64,000 bases of DNA from Elstera cyanobacteriorum (GTDB lineage: Bacteria > Pseudomonadota > Alphaproteobacteria > Elsterales > Elsteraceae), in contig NZ_NOXS01000029.1 in assembly GCF_002251735.1 (NCBI RefSeq), positions 103,080 through 167,079 of the forward strand. Reading direction: 5' to 3'. The position numbers and the translations under genes were made by a program. This document shows positions 50,635-58,900 of this stretch, one piece after another. The first letter of the stretch is position 1; each line of letters opens with the position of its first letter. Below the pieces are notes generated by a model. The model did not search any database. It was not told the DNA's origin and worked only from the letters and a program-made list of their open reading frames with translations.

Positions 50635-52176
50635 ATGGCTATTTCCTTCAACCTGATCCCGCCGGATCGGCGGGTGCCGGGGCAGTCGTTCGAGTTTGAC
50701 AGCAGCCGCGCCGGGTATTTTCAGGAACAGGTGCGGGTGGTGCTGATCGGCGCGCGCCTGCCGACCGGCACCGCGCCTGCGGGCGTGCTCGAACGGGTGC
50801 AGGGCGTCGATCAGGCGAAAACCCAGTTTGGGCGCGGGTCGATGCTGGCGCGCATGGTGGAGATTTTCCGCCGCAACAATGCCACGGCGGAGCTTTGGTG
50901 CCTGCCGGTCAACGATCTGGCGACCCTGCCCGACGATCTGACCATCGATAACGAGGATATCCCGATTGATTATGTCGGGGAGGTGATCCCGGCCACCGGC
51001 CGCATCGATTACACCGGTAGCGCGGTGACGGCGGCGGGGGTGATCACGCTGTATATCGGCGGGCAGCGCGTGCGGGTTACGGCGGCGAAGGCGGACGGCC
51101 CGGTGCAATTGGCCGTTAAAACCACCATCGCCATTAATCAAGCCCTCGATCTGCCCGTAACCGCCGTGACGGACGGCGATGGCGTGGTGCTGACGGCCCG
51201 CCACCGGGGCGAAATCACCAATCAAATCGACCTGCGGCTGAATTATCGCGGCGCGATTGCCGGGGAACGGCTGCCGACCGGCGCGGCGGTGGTGCTGACG
51301 CCAATGGCGGGCGGCGCGGGTGACCCGTCGATGCTGACCTATCTGCCGAAGCTGGGGGACGAGCAGTGGTTTGCCATCGTCTGCCCCTATACCGCAGGCG
51401 ACGCGCAGCAGGTGGTGCAGGAAGAAATGGCGGCGCGCTGGCACCCGGACCGGCAGGTCTATGGGTTGGCGTTTTCCGCCCTGGTTGCGCCGCTGGATGA
51501 TCTGCTGGACTACGGCCAAACCCTGAACGGCCCTTATCAGTCGGTGATGGGTATCCCCGCCTGTCCGGCCCCGCCGTGGGAAATTGCCGCCGCCTATGGC
51601 GGTCAAGCCGCCCTATCCCTGGGGATCGACCCGGCCCGCCCGTTGCAGACCCTGCCGCTGACCGGCATTCTGCCGCCTGCCCAGGGCGACCGGCTGACAA
51701 TTACCGACAGTAACAGTCTGCTCTATCGCGGTATCGCGACGGCGCAGACCGAGTCGGACGGCACCCTGCGCATCCAGCGCGAAATCTCCACCTATCGGGT
51801 GAATGAATGGGGGGAGCCGGACCCGTCCTACCTTGACCTGACCACCCCCGCCACCCTCAGCTATTACGTCCGCTCCCTACGGCAGCGACTGCGGCTGAAG
51901 TTCCCCCGCGCCAAGCTGGCGCGGGATGGGGCGCGGATCAGCCCGGGCCAAGCGGTGGTCACACTGGCGACGATCAAGGCGGAGGTGCTGGCCCATTACA
52001 CCACCCTGGAACGCCTGGGGCTGGTCGAAAATATCGGCGCGTTTGTCGAGTACCTGATCGTTGAACGCGATCCTGCCGACCCGAACCGCGTCAACCTGCT
52101 GCTGCCGCCGGACCTGGTGAACCAACTGCGGTTTATCGCCGGGGTTGTGCAGTTCCGCCTAGAATTTGGAGCTTAA
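50635..52176 (+). CDS. Contractile tail sheath protein, Mu gpL type
   Basis: 513 residues from ATG at 50635 (GAGGATAAC upstream). FNLIPPDRRVPGQSFEFDSS and QVRVVLIGARLPTGTAPAGV at the start, then GRGSMLARMVEIFRRNNATA, ELWCLPVND. A beta-sheet insertion lies at about 125-225. The conserved C-terminal part has TPATLSYYVRSLRQRLRLKF, ARLxxxGARISPGQAVVTLA-like region and LVENIGAFVEYLIVERDPAD. Presence of a sheath makes this a contractile-tailed phage. Confidence 0.93.
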   Translation: MAISFNLIPPDRRVPGQSFEFDSSRAGYFQEQVRVVLIGARLPTGTAPAGVLERVQGVDQAKTQFGRGSMLARMVEIFRRNNATAELWCLPVNDLATLPDDLTIDNEDIPIDYVGEVIPATGRIDYTGSAVTAAGVITLYIGGQRVRVTAAKADGPVQLAVKTTIAINQALDLPVTAVTDGDGVVLTARHRGEITNQIDLRLNYRGAIAGERLPTGAAVVLTPMAGGAGDPSMLTYLPKLGDEQWFAIVCPYTAGDAQQVVQEEMAARWHPDRQVYGLAFSALVAPLDDLLDYGQTLNGPYQSVMGIPACPAPPWEIAAAYGGQAALSLGIDPARPLQTLPLTGILPPAQGDRLTITDSNSLLYRGIATAQTESDGTLRIQREISTYRVNEWGEPDPSYLDLTTPATLSYYVRSLRQRLRLKFPRAKLARDGARISPGQAVVTLATIKAEVLAHYTTLERLGLVENIGAFVEYLIVERDPADPNRVNLLLPPDLVNQLRFIAGVVQFRLEFGA

Positions 52177-52179
52177 GCG

Positions 52180-52599
52180 ATGACCGGCTTTACCTCCGCC
52201 ACCCGCGCCAACGGCAGCGCGGGCCAGGCGTTTTCGAACCGCATTGCCGGGACGATCTATGTGCGGGTCGATGGCGAGATGCTCTGGGCGCGCGGCGCCT
52301 GGAAAGTCAATTTCGCGAGAACCGTGCGCGAAGGCGTGGCGGGCCAGGACCGCGTGCATGGCTACACGGAAAAACCGGCGATTCCCTCGGTCGAAGGGGA
52401 AGTGACGGACCGGGGCGAACTTAGCCTCGATAAACTCAGCCAGATCGAAAACGCCACCGTGACGGTCGAGCTTGTGAACGGCAAAACCTATGTTTTGTCA
52501 GAAGCTTGGCTGGTTTCCGAACTGTCGATCGAAACCGAGGACGGTAAGTTTTCGGTGAAATTCGAAGGCATGGACATTACCGAACAGATGGGGGCCTAA
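52180..52599 (+). CDS. Tail tube protein, Mu gpM type
   Basis: 139 residues. FSNRIAGTIYVRVDGEMLWA, RGAWKVNFARTVREGVAGQD, then KPAIPSVEGEVTDRGELSLD and VELVNGKTYVLSEAWLVSEL are characteristic of the Mu-like tube family. Makes the inner tube inside the sheath. Directly follows the sheath gene by 3 bp, as in Mu. Confidence 0.92.
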   Translation: MTGFTSATRANGSAGQAFSNRIAGTIYVRVDGEMLWARGAWKVNFARTVREGVAGQDRVHGYTEKPAIPSVEGEVTDRGELSLDKLSQIENATVTVELVNGKTYVLSEAWLVSELSIETEDGKFSVKFEGMDITEQMGA

Positions 52600-52600
52600 C

Positions 52601-52864
52601 ATGGCGGTGATTACACTGACGCATCCGATCCAAGTGGACGGCAAAGACGTGACCGAATTGACCGTGCCGACGCGGCTGACTTTGGGCGCGCTGCAATTGA
52701 TGGACAATGAAAAGGGCGAAATCGGCAAGCTGGCGGGGCTGATCGCTGGGGCGTTCAAAATCCCCCTCTCCAGCGCGCGCCAGATGGATGTTGCCGATCT
52801 GGGGGCCGTGTCGGAAGTGCTTTTCCCTTTGTTGCCGACTTCGGGCCTGGGTGGGACCGCCTAG
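52601..52864 (+). CDS. Tail assembly chaperone, Mu gp41 type (short product)
   Basis: 87 residues: LTHPIQVDGKDVTELTVPTR, LTLGALQLMDNEKGEIGKLA, GLIAGAFKIPLSSARQMDVA. The N-terminus fits the Phage_TAC (Mu gp41 / P2 E) family. The zero frame stops at TAG 52862-52864, but a -1 slip at TTTCCCT (52822-52828) gives a longer form listed separately. Chaperones the tape measure protein during tail assembly. Confidence 0.85.
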   Translation: MAVITLTHPIQVDGKDVTELTVPTRLTLGALQLMDNEKGEIGKLAGLIAGAFKIPLSSARQMDVADLGAVSEVLFPLLPTSGLGGTA

Positions 52865-52986
52865 CGGGCGATCTTGCCTGCCTGCACCATTGGGCGCCGT
52901 CCGAAGTGCGGGCGATGACGGCGGACGAATTCCACTGGTGGGTGCGGCACACCCGGCGCGTGGCACAGGAGATGCAGCGCTCCTAG
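52601..52986 (+). CDS. Tail assembly chaperone, predicted -1 frameshift product
   Basis: The heptamer T-TTC-CCT at 52822-52828 obeys X-XXY-YYZ in the zero frame. A -1 slip there continues in an open frame: FPFVADFGPGWDRLAGDLAC, LHHWAPSEVRAMTADEFHWW, VRHTRRVAQEMQRS, stop TAG 52984-52986. The extension (WxPSEVxAMxxDEFxWW) looks like P2 E+E' or GpT-like extensions and lies right before the tape measure gene. Programmed frameshift here is the rule in tailed phages; the site itself is inferred. Confidence 0.72.
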
Positions 52987-53059
52987 CCCATCGGTCGCCC
53001 TAGTCGCTTCCTTTGTTTCTTCCACCATAAGTTGCGGTTTGCGCCGAAGAGAGTCAAAA

Positions 53060-54898
53060 ATGGCGGGAAACATCTCGGCAGCGATTAAAATTCTGCTGTC
53101 GGCAGTCGACCGGGCATCGGCCCCGATCCGCGCTGTGCAAGCCCGGTTGTCGGGCATCACAGCAGCGGCGGCGCGGGCGCGGCTGGCGCTGGCAGCCTTG
53201 GGTGAAATCAAGGGCCTCGATAAGCTAAAAGCCGGGTTGGGCGGCGTGCTGGGGCACCTTAAGGGGATTGCGGGGCAGGCGGCGGGCTTGGCGGCGCCGG
53301 TCGCGGCGCTCTTCGGCGGGGCGTCGATTGCCGGGATACTGGGGGCGGTCAAGGCGACCAGCGACTATGCCGACGAGATTTCTGGCGCGGCGCAGATCGC
53401 CGGGGTGGCGGTCGAACAGTTTCAGGCCCTGGCCTATGCTGCCGATCAGGCCAATGTGCCGACCGAGGTTCTGTCCAAATCCTTCAATATTCTGAATAAA
53501 AACATCGCCTATGCCCGTTCAGGGAATAAAAAAGCCGCTGAAATGTTCGCGGCAATGGGCCTGTCGGTCGATGAATTGAAACAACTATCGCCCGATGAAG
53601 TTATGCGAAAGCTGGCCGATAGTTTTGAAAAGATCGAAAACCCGTCCCTGAAATCTGCCGCTGCAATGGCGATTTTTGGTAAGGCGGGCGCGCAGCTTCT
53701 CCCCTTCTTTGAAGGTGGGTCAAAATCCATCGGGGAGATGGAGGATAAGGCCAAGCGCCTTGGCATCGTTATGGGGGGCGATGGCATCGATGCGGTTAAG
53801 GATTTTGGCGATAACGTCAGTACCTTAATGCAGTCGATCCAGGGGCTGGCGCGCAGCATCGCCGTCAAGGTGATCCCTTACCTTGAGCCGCTGGTGTTGC
53901 GGATGACCGACTGGATCGCCGCTAATCGCGAGCTGATCGCCACCAAGGCCGGGGAGTTTGTCGAGAAACTGGCAGGCTGGCTGCAGCGCATTGATTTTGA
54001 TGCGGTCTTGCAGGGGATTACCGATTTTGCGGCGGGGGTGCAGCGGATTGTCGATTTTCTGGGCGGCTGGTCAAACGCCCTGACGCTGCTGGCCTTGAGC
54101 CTGACCGGGCTGCTGGGGCCGATGGTCTCGGTGGCAGGCGGCACGGCGCAAATTGCCATCTCCCTCACGCGGCTGCTGCCGGGCTTGGCGGCGGCAACCG
54201 GCGGATTTGCAAGGTTCGGCCTGCGCGTTGCGGCGCTGGCGGTGGGCTTGGGCGGGCGGTTGGCCCTGGCGCTCGCCGGGCTGGTGCCCGCGCTGATGGC
54301 ACTGATCCCACCGATTATATCGGTCGGCGCGGCGATCTTGGCGACCCCTATTGGCTGGCTGCTGGCGGGGATCGCCCTTATTGCCGGGGCGGTCTACCTG
54401 ATCATCAATAATTGGTCCGCGCTGGGCGATTTTTTTACCGGCCTGTGGGACGGCATCAAAGCGCTATTCGGCGGGCTGATCGGCTGGTTTGCCGATATCG
54501 GCGGGCGCTGGATTGGCGCCTTATGGGGCGGGCTGAAATCGGCCTGGGGTGGCCTGTGGGGCTGGATTACCGATGCGGTTAGCGGCTTGGTCGATCTGAT
54601 CACTGCGCCCATTCGGGCCGTGTCGGGGCTTGTGACCAATACGATTACGGGCGGCGGGGCGGCGCCGATGGCGGGCAGCGCGGGCAGCGGTGGCGGGCCG
54701 GTGGTTAATGCCGGGGGACTGCGGGAGGGGACGGGGTTAATCCCCCCGGCAGCGGGACCGGCGCGGGCGCAGGTTGGCGGCGAAATGGTGGTGCGGTTTG
54801 AAAACCCGCCGCCGGGCATGACGGTCGAGAAATCGACCAGCGACACGCCCGGGCTGACTTTCCGTCCCGATCTAGGACCGGCCTGGGGCATCGCGTAA
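53060..54898 (+). CDS. Tail tape measure protein
   Basis: 612 residues from ATG at 53060 (AGAGAG upstream). The N-terminal coiled coil is NISAAIKILLSAVDRASAPI, RAVQARLSGIT. A conserved region follows (SDYADEISGAAQIAGVAVEQ, FQALAYAADQANVPTEVLSK), then several hydrophobic segments (about 340-460), typical of proteins that enter the host membrane. C-terminal Trp/Gly-rich LWDGIKALFGGLIGWFADIG repeats. Length sets tail length. A Gly-rich terminus (about 535-560). Confidence 0.92.
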   Translation: MAGNISAAIKILLSAVDRASAPIRAVQARLSGITAAAARARLALAALGEIKGLDKLKAGLGGVLGHLKGIAGQAAGLAAPVAALFGGASIAGILGAVKATSDYADEISGAAQIAGVAVEQFQALAYAADQANVPTEVLSKSFNILNKNIAYARSGNKKAAEMFAAMGLSVDELKQLSPDEVMRKLADSFEKIENPSLKSAAAMAIFGKAGAQLLPFFEGGSKSIGEMEDKAKRLGIVMGGDGIDAVKDFGDNVSTLMQSIQGLARSIAVKVIPYLEPLVLRMTDWIAANRELIATKAGEFVEKLAGWLQRIDFDAVLQGITDFAAGVQRIVDFLGGWSNALTLLALSLTGLLGPMVSVAGGTAQIAISLTRLLPGLAAATGGFARFGLRVAALAVGLGGRLALALAGLVPALMALIPPIISVGAAILATPIGWLLAGIALIAGAVYLIINNWSALGDFFTGLWDGIKALFGGLIGWFADIGGRWIGALWGGLKSAWGGLWGWITDAVSGLVDLITAPIRAVSGLVTNTITGGGAAPMAGSAGSGGGPVVNAGGLREGTGLIPPAAGPARAQVGGEMVVRFENPPPGMTVEKSTSDTPGLTFRPDLGPAWGIA

Positions 54899-54918
54899 AA
54901 CCAAAGGGTAAAATCAAC

Positions 54919-56235
54919 ATGGCTTGGCGCGACCGTTTGCAGCCCGCAAGCTTTCGCGGGGTGCCGTTTTTTGTCGATTCCGCTGATCTAGAAGCGGGGC
55001 GGCGGGTGGTGCTGCACGAATATCCGCTGCGCGACCTGCCGTCCGCCCAAGATTTGGGGCGGGCGCAGCGGAAATTCGGGGTAACGGCCTATGTGCTGGG
55101 CAAGGATTATCTCGATGCCCGTGACCGGCTGCTCAAGGCGCTTGAAACCGGCGGCGCCGGAACCCTGATCCTGCCGACCTGGCCCGCCCAGCAAATGGTG
55201 CTTGCGGCACCCGCGCGCCTATCGGAAAGCAAAGAGGAAGGCGGCATCTGTCGGATATCGTTGCAGTTTGCCGAGGCGGGGGAGCCGGTGCATCCGGCAG
55301 CGGCGGGCGGCGGGCCGAACGCGGCGGCGGAACGGGTTACCGTTGCCCGGCGGGCGGCGCGTGACCGGTTTGCCGGGGATTGGCGCATGCGCCAGCCAAA
55401 CGGCGGGCTGCTGTCGAGCCTTGTGACGGATGCTTTAGGCGATGAATGGGGCGGGTTGCTGGTGGCGCTCACGGCGGTTGCCAGCGATACCGGCAGTCTG
55501 ACCAGCGCGGGCGGCGTCCTGCTGGGTAGCTTGCTGGGCGATTTCACGGCGGGGGACCGCCAGAGTATCGGTGATGGTGCGGCGCTGGCGGAAGGGCTGC
55601 TGGGCATTGTGGCAGGGTTGGTCGATCCGGTGGCGGGCACTTTGGCGGCGGACCCGCTGTTGCGCGCGCTTGCCGCGCTGGTTTATGTGCCGCAATGGGG
55701 CGCGGCGGGTACGGGGGTAGCCTACCCGCGCGGATCGGCGCAACCCGGCTGGGCTGCCAATTGGCCGATGTCCAGCAATCGCCAGATTTTGCGCGGCAAC
55801 CGCTCGGCTTTGGCCGATCTTCTGGGGCAGGCGGTGGTGATCGAAACCGCCCGCCATGTCACCGACTACACCCCCGCCAGCACCCGCGACGCCATCACCC
55901 GGCGCGACCGGCTGATCGAGGGGCTGGATGAAGCGGTGGATCGAATACAGGTATGGGATGCCACCTATACGGTAGCAACCGATGCCGACCGGGGGCAATC
56001 CGCCGCGCTGACCGAGGCGCTGACGGCCTGCGTTATCGGCGCGGCGGACGCGCTGAATGCGGCGGCGAGCCTCGTGCGGTTAACCCAAGTGACACTAACC
56101 CAGACCCTGCCCGCTGTGGTGCTGGCCTATGACCGGAGCGAGGACGAACGCGGCGCCGACGATATCGTTCTGCGCAATCGGATCATCCATCCGCTGGCCC
56201 TGCCCGCTGGGGTGCCCTTGGAGGTGAAGGTATGA
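54919..56235 (+). CDS. DNA circularisation/tail protein, Mu gpN type
   Basis: 438 residues. The N-terminus MAWRDRLQPASFRGVPFFVD, then RRVVLHEYPLRDLPSAQDLG, RAQRKFGVTAYVLGKDYLDA defines the DNA_circ_N family (Mu gpN). LLKALETGGAGTLILPTWPA and GICRISLQFAEAG follow. C-terminal region ends DDIVLRNRIIHPLALPAGVP. Despite the name, in Mu-type phages it is a baseplate/tail component that connects to the hub. Overlaps the next gene by ATGA. Confidence 0.9.
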   Translation: MAWRDRLQPASFRGVPFFVDSADLEAGRRVVLHEYPLRDLPSAQDLGRAQRKFGVTAYVLGKDYLDARDRLLKALETGGAGTLILPTWPAQQMVLAAPARLSESKEEGGICRISLQFAEAGEPVHPAAAGGGPNAAAERVTVARRAARDRFAGDWRMRQPNGGLLSSLVTDALGDEWGGLLVALTAVASDTGSLTSAGGVLLGSLLGDFTAGDRQSIGDGAALAEGLLGIVAGLVDPVAGTLAADPLLRALAALVYVPQWGAAGTGVAYPRGSAQPGWAANWPMSSNRQILRGNRSALADLLGQAVVIETARHVTDYTPASTRDAITRRDRLIEGLDEAVDRIQVWDATYTVATDADRGQSAALTEALTACVIGAADALNAAASLVRLTQVTLTQTLPAVVLAYDRSEDERGADDIVLRNRIIHPLALPAGVPLEVKV

Positions 56236-57662
56236 TTGATACCCCACTGGTCCCCCCAATGGAGCCGGTGACCCTGATCCTTGACGGCGGGGCCATCGAA
56301 GGCTGGACCGAAGTCCGGGTATCGCGCGCGCTTGATCACGCTGCGGGAGATTTTAGCCTCGGGCTGACCGACAAAAGCCGGGGGCCGGATGGGGTGGCGG
56401 TCCCGGCGCGGCTGTATTGCGGGGCGGAGTGCCGGGTGGCCATCGGCGGCGATATCGTGCTGACCGGCTATGTCGATGATGTGTCGATCAGCTATACCGC
56501 CACCAGCCACGCCATCCGCGTTTCGGGCCGGTCAAAAACCTGCGATCTGGTGGATTGTTCGGTCGATCCCGCTTATTCGGGCGCAGGTAAGGGCGGTAAG
56601 GAAAAGCCGCTGTCCGGCCTGTTTGATAAGCGCGGGGAAATTGCCCGCAGCGTGCGCGGCGATAAAGCGGTGACCGCCGGGCTGGCGACCCAGGCCGAAC
56701 CGGTCAAGCAAGCCCCGGCGGCGGCGGAAGGCGGGCATTTTCGCGGGCAGCGGCTGGGGCAGGTGGCGCAAGCGCTGGCGCGCCCCTATGGCGTAACGGT
56801 GCTGGCAGTCGGTGATACGGGCGAACCGTTACCGGGCATTACGGTCGAGAAAGGGGATAAGGTTTTCGATGTCATCGAACGGTTGTGCCGGTTGCGCGGC
56901 CTTTTGGCGAGCGACGACGCGCGGGGAAATCTTATCCTTGCCCGGCCTGGCGGTGGCCGCGATCAAGGCACGCTCACCCTCGGAAAAACCATCCTGGCCG
57001 GAGACGCCAAATTCTCGATCAAAGACCGATATTCCGAATACCGCGTCTTCGGGCAGTCCCCCAGCCTGCACCGAGACGCCTACGGACGCACCAGTGACGA
57101 CGACGAACTTATCGACCCCGACGATACGGACAATGATGGGCCTGCGGCTGACGGCCCGGCGGTAGCCCCAGAGGATCGGGACGATATCGCTGACCGCGCC
57201 GAAGCGGTGGCAGTCGCCCAGGGCGTTGCCCGCGATGCGGGCGTGCCGCGCTACCGGCTGCTGGTGGTGCAGGCCGAAACGGCGGCGGAGGCGGGCGGCG
57301 TCCAAGGGCGGGCCGAATGGGAAGCCGCGCACCGTTTGGGCAAGAGTTTGGAGCTAACCTATACGGTGCCCGGTTGGCGCAGCGCGACCGCCCGTCTGTG
57401 GGAAACCAATGGCACGGTGTGGCTAGCCGACCCGCTGGCGGCGCTGGATCGCAGCTTGATCGTCGCGGGGTTGGAATTCGCCCTCGATAATCAGGGCGGC
57501 ATGGTGACCCGGCTGACCCTGGCCCCGGCAGAAGCCTACCTGCCCGAGCCGTTGAAAGCCAAAAAGCCCAAAAGCGGCGGCGGGCGCGATAGCGACGGCA
57601 AAACCAAGCCGCAGGGCCTGTTCGGTCCGCGCGGGGAAATTTCGACCGGGGTGAACGGTTAA
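56232..57662 (+). CDS. Baseplate hub protein, Mu gpP type (gpD-like)
   Basis: 476 residues. VTLILDGGAIEGWTEVRVSR, ALDHAAGDFSLGLTDKSR is the hub N-terminus. CRVAIGGDIVLTGYVDDVSI, SYTATSHAIRVSGRSKTCDL, VDCSVD follow as in Mu gpP and phage late control D proteins. The C-terminal half has LELTYTVPGWRSATARLWET, NGTVWLADPLAALDR. A Lys/Gly/Asp-rich tail ends the protein. Forms the trimeric hub that holds the spike. Confidence 0.92.
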   Translation: MIDTPLVPPMEPVTLILDGGAIEGWTEVRVSRALDHAAGDFSLGLTDKSRGPDGVAVPARLYCGAECRVAIGGDIVLTGYVDDVSISYTATSHAIRVSGRSKTCDLVDCSVDPAYSGAGKGGKEKPLSGLFDKRGEIARSVRGDKAVTAGLATQAEPVKQAPAAAEGGHFRGQRLGQVAQALARPYGVTVLAVGDTGEPLPGITVEKGDKVFDVIERLCRLRGLLASDDARGNLILARPGGGRDQGTLTLGKTILAGDAKFSIKDRYSEYRVFGQSPSLHRDAYGRTSDDDELIDPDDTDNDGPAADGPAVAPEDRDDIADRAEAVAVAQGVARDAGVPRYRLLVVQAETAAEAGGVQGRAEWEAAHRLGKSLELTYTVPGWRSATARLWETNGTVWLADPLAALDRSLIVAGLEFALDNQGGMVTRLTLAPAEAYLPEPLKAKKPKSGGGRDSDGKTKPQGLFGPRGEISTGVNG

Positions 57663-57676
57663 CCAGGGGCAACCTT

Positions 57677-58258
57677 ATGGATCAGGATACGCTGGGTCGG
57701 GCGGTCGCCCCGCTGGGGCGGCGCGCCGGGCGCATGATTGCGCGGGGAATCATTGGGGTCACTCGGCTGATCAAAGGGCGGCAGGTGGCACAGACCGGGC
57801 GCTATGCCGAGGAAACCCGCGACGATACCGAAGTGTTTCAGGACTATGGTTTTGCCAGCCGCCCGCATCCAGGGGCAGAGGCGGTGGTGGTAGCGCTGGC
57901 GGGCGATGCGTCCCACCAAATCATCATCGCCGTCGAGGATGCCCGGTATCGATTCGGCCCGCTGAAAACCGGCGAAGTCGCGCTGTACGATGATCAGGGG
58001 CAGCACGTCTACCTGTACCGCGACGGAATCCGCGTCCGCGACCGCCACGGCAATGAAGCGCTGCTCTCGGCAGCCGGACTCGCCTTAACCAGCCCAACGG
58101 CTGCGCGGGTCACAGCGCCGCAAGTGATTGTCGATAGTGGCGATATTCGCTTGGGCACCGATGATCTACGCCCGGTCGCCCGGCTTGGCGATCCGGTGCA
58201 GGTGGATGGCAAGACCGGCTCGATTATTGGCGGGTCCGATATCGTCAGGGCCGGTTAG
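57677..58258 (+). CDS. Baseplate spike protein, Mu gp45 type (gpV-like)
   Basis: 193 residues. ARGIIGVTRLIKGRQVAQTG, DDTEVFQDYGFASRPHPGAE and AVVVALAGDASHQIIIAVED are the OB-fold part. The repeating beta-helix end has HVYLYRDGIRVRDRHGNEAL, then VTAPQVIVDSGDIRLGT, with DLRPVARLGDPVQVDGKTG at the tip. This fits Mu gp45, the trimeric membrane-piercing spike. Confidence 0.9.
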   Translation: MDQDTLGRAVAPLGRRAGRMIARGIIGVTRLIKGRQVAQTGRYAEETRDDTEVFQDYGFASRPHPGAEAVVVALAGDASHQIIIAVEDARYRFGPLKTGEVALYDDQGQHVYLYRDGIRVRDRHGNEALLSAAGLALTSPTAARVTAPQVIVDSGDIRLGTDDLRPVARLGDPVQVDGKTGSIIGGSDIVRAG

Positions 58259-58269
58259 GGATAGGTTCT

Positions 58270-58374
58270 TTTTTGACGCAAATGCGTCGTCGCGGGTCGC
58301 GCCCGCTCGGGATTTGCTATTTATTTTTGACGCAAATGCGTCGTCGCGGGTTGCGCCCGCGCGGGATTTGCTAT
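58270..58374. repeat. Tandem 51-bp direct repeat (period 54) before the gp46-like gene
   Basis: Copy 1 at 58270-58320, copy 2 at 58324-58374, differing at two positions: TTTTTGACGCAAATGCGTCG, then TCGCGGGTCGCGCCCGCTCG (TTGC and GCG in copy 2), GGATTTGCTAT. Each copy holds the palindrome GACGCAAATGCGTC and a GGGC/GCCC-type stem. Copy 2 runs directly into the ATG at 58373, which therefore lies within the last bases of the repeat. The function is not known. Confidence 0.85.
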
Positions 58375-58891
58375 GGACCCTAAAATCATCTGGTCATCGG
58401 AAACCTGGGACGGCGATCTGTCGTTTCTGCCGCCCGACCTGCAGCATGACGACGATCTAATGACCGCCGTGCTGATCAGCCTGTTCACCGACCGCCGTGC
58501 GTTGCCGGACGATCCGTTGCCCGATGGGGTGAGCATCTGGCGCGGGGTGGAGGGGGATGCTGTTCCGGTGCTTTCCGGGCGGCGCGGCTGGTGGGCCGAC
58601 CCGACCCTAGACGCGCTGCCCGATGGGCGGGCCGATTGGATCGGCTCGCGCCTCTGGTTGCTGTCCCGCGAAAAATGGACGGCGGCGGTGGCCGAACGCC
58701 TGCGGCTCTACGCCGAAGAGGCGCTGGCCTGGTTGATCGACGATGGCGTTGCCGACCGGGTGACGGTTGCGGTGGCGCGCGGTCCGTTTCAGGTCATTCA
58801 ACTGTATGTGGAAATCCTGCGTACCGGCGGCGCGGTGTTTACCGGGCGCTTCGATTGGGCCTGGTCGGATTTGTTTAAACTCCAGCAATAG
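58373..58891 (+). CDS. Baseplate protein, Mu gp46 type (GP46/gpW-like)
   Basis: 172 residues. DPKIIWSSETWDGDLSFLPP, DLQHDDDLMTAVLISLFTDR, then RRGWWADPTLDALPDGRADW, IGSRLWLLSREKW are classic phage GP46 pattern, a T4 gp25-like wedge protein. Starts at ATG 58373, immediately after the tandem repeat, with only GGGA as a ribosome site. The upstream in-frame ORF over the repeat is not used. Confidence 0.9.
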   Translation: MDPKIIWSSETWDGDLSFLPPDLQHDDDLMTAVLISLFTDRRALPDDPLPDGVSIWRGVEGDAVPVLSGRRGWWADPTLDALPDGRADWIGSRLWLLSREKWTAAVAERLRLYAEEALAWLIDDGVADRVTVAVARGPFQVIQLYVEILRTGGAVFTGRFDWAWSDLFKLQQ

Positions 58892-58900
58892 GGCAATCCC

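Noticed and set aside
58259..58372. In-frame reading of the tandem repeat as an N-terminal extension of the gp46-like protein
   Set aside because: FDANASSRVAPARDLL twice is only the repeat translated; gp46 homologues begin near the ATG at 58373.
58270..58374. CRISPR-like array
   Set aside because: Only two copies, nearly no spacer (3 bp) and no cas genes; it is a tandem duplication.
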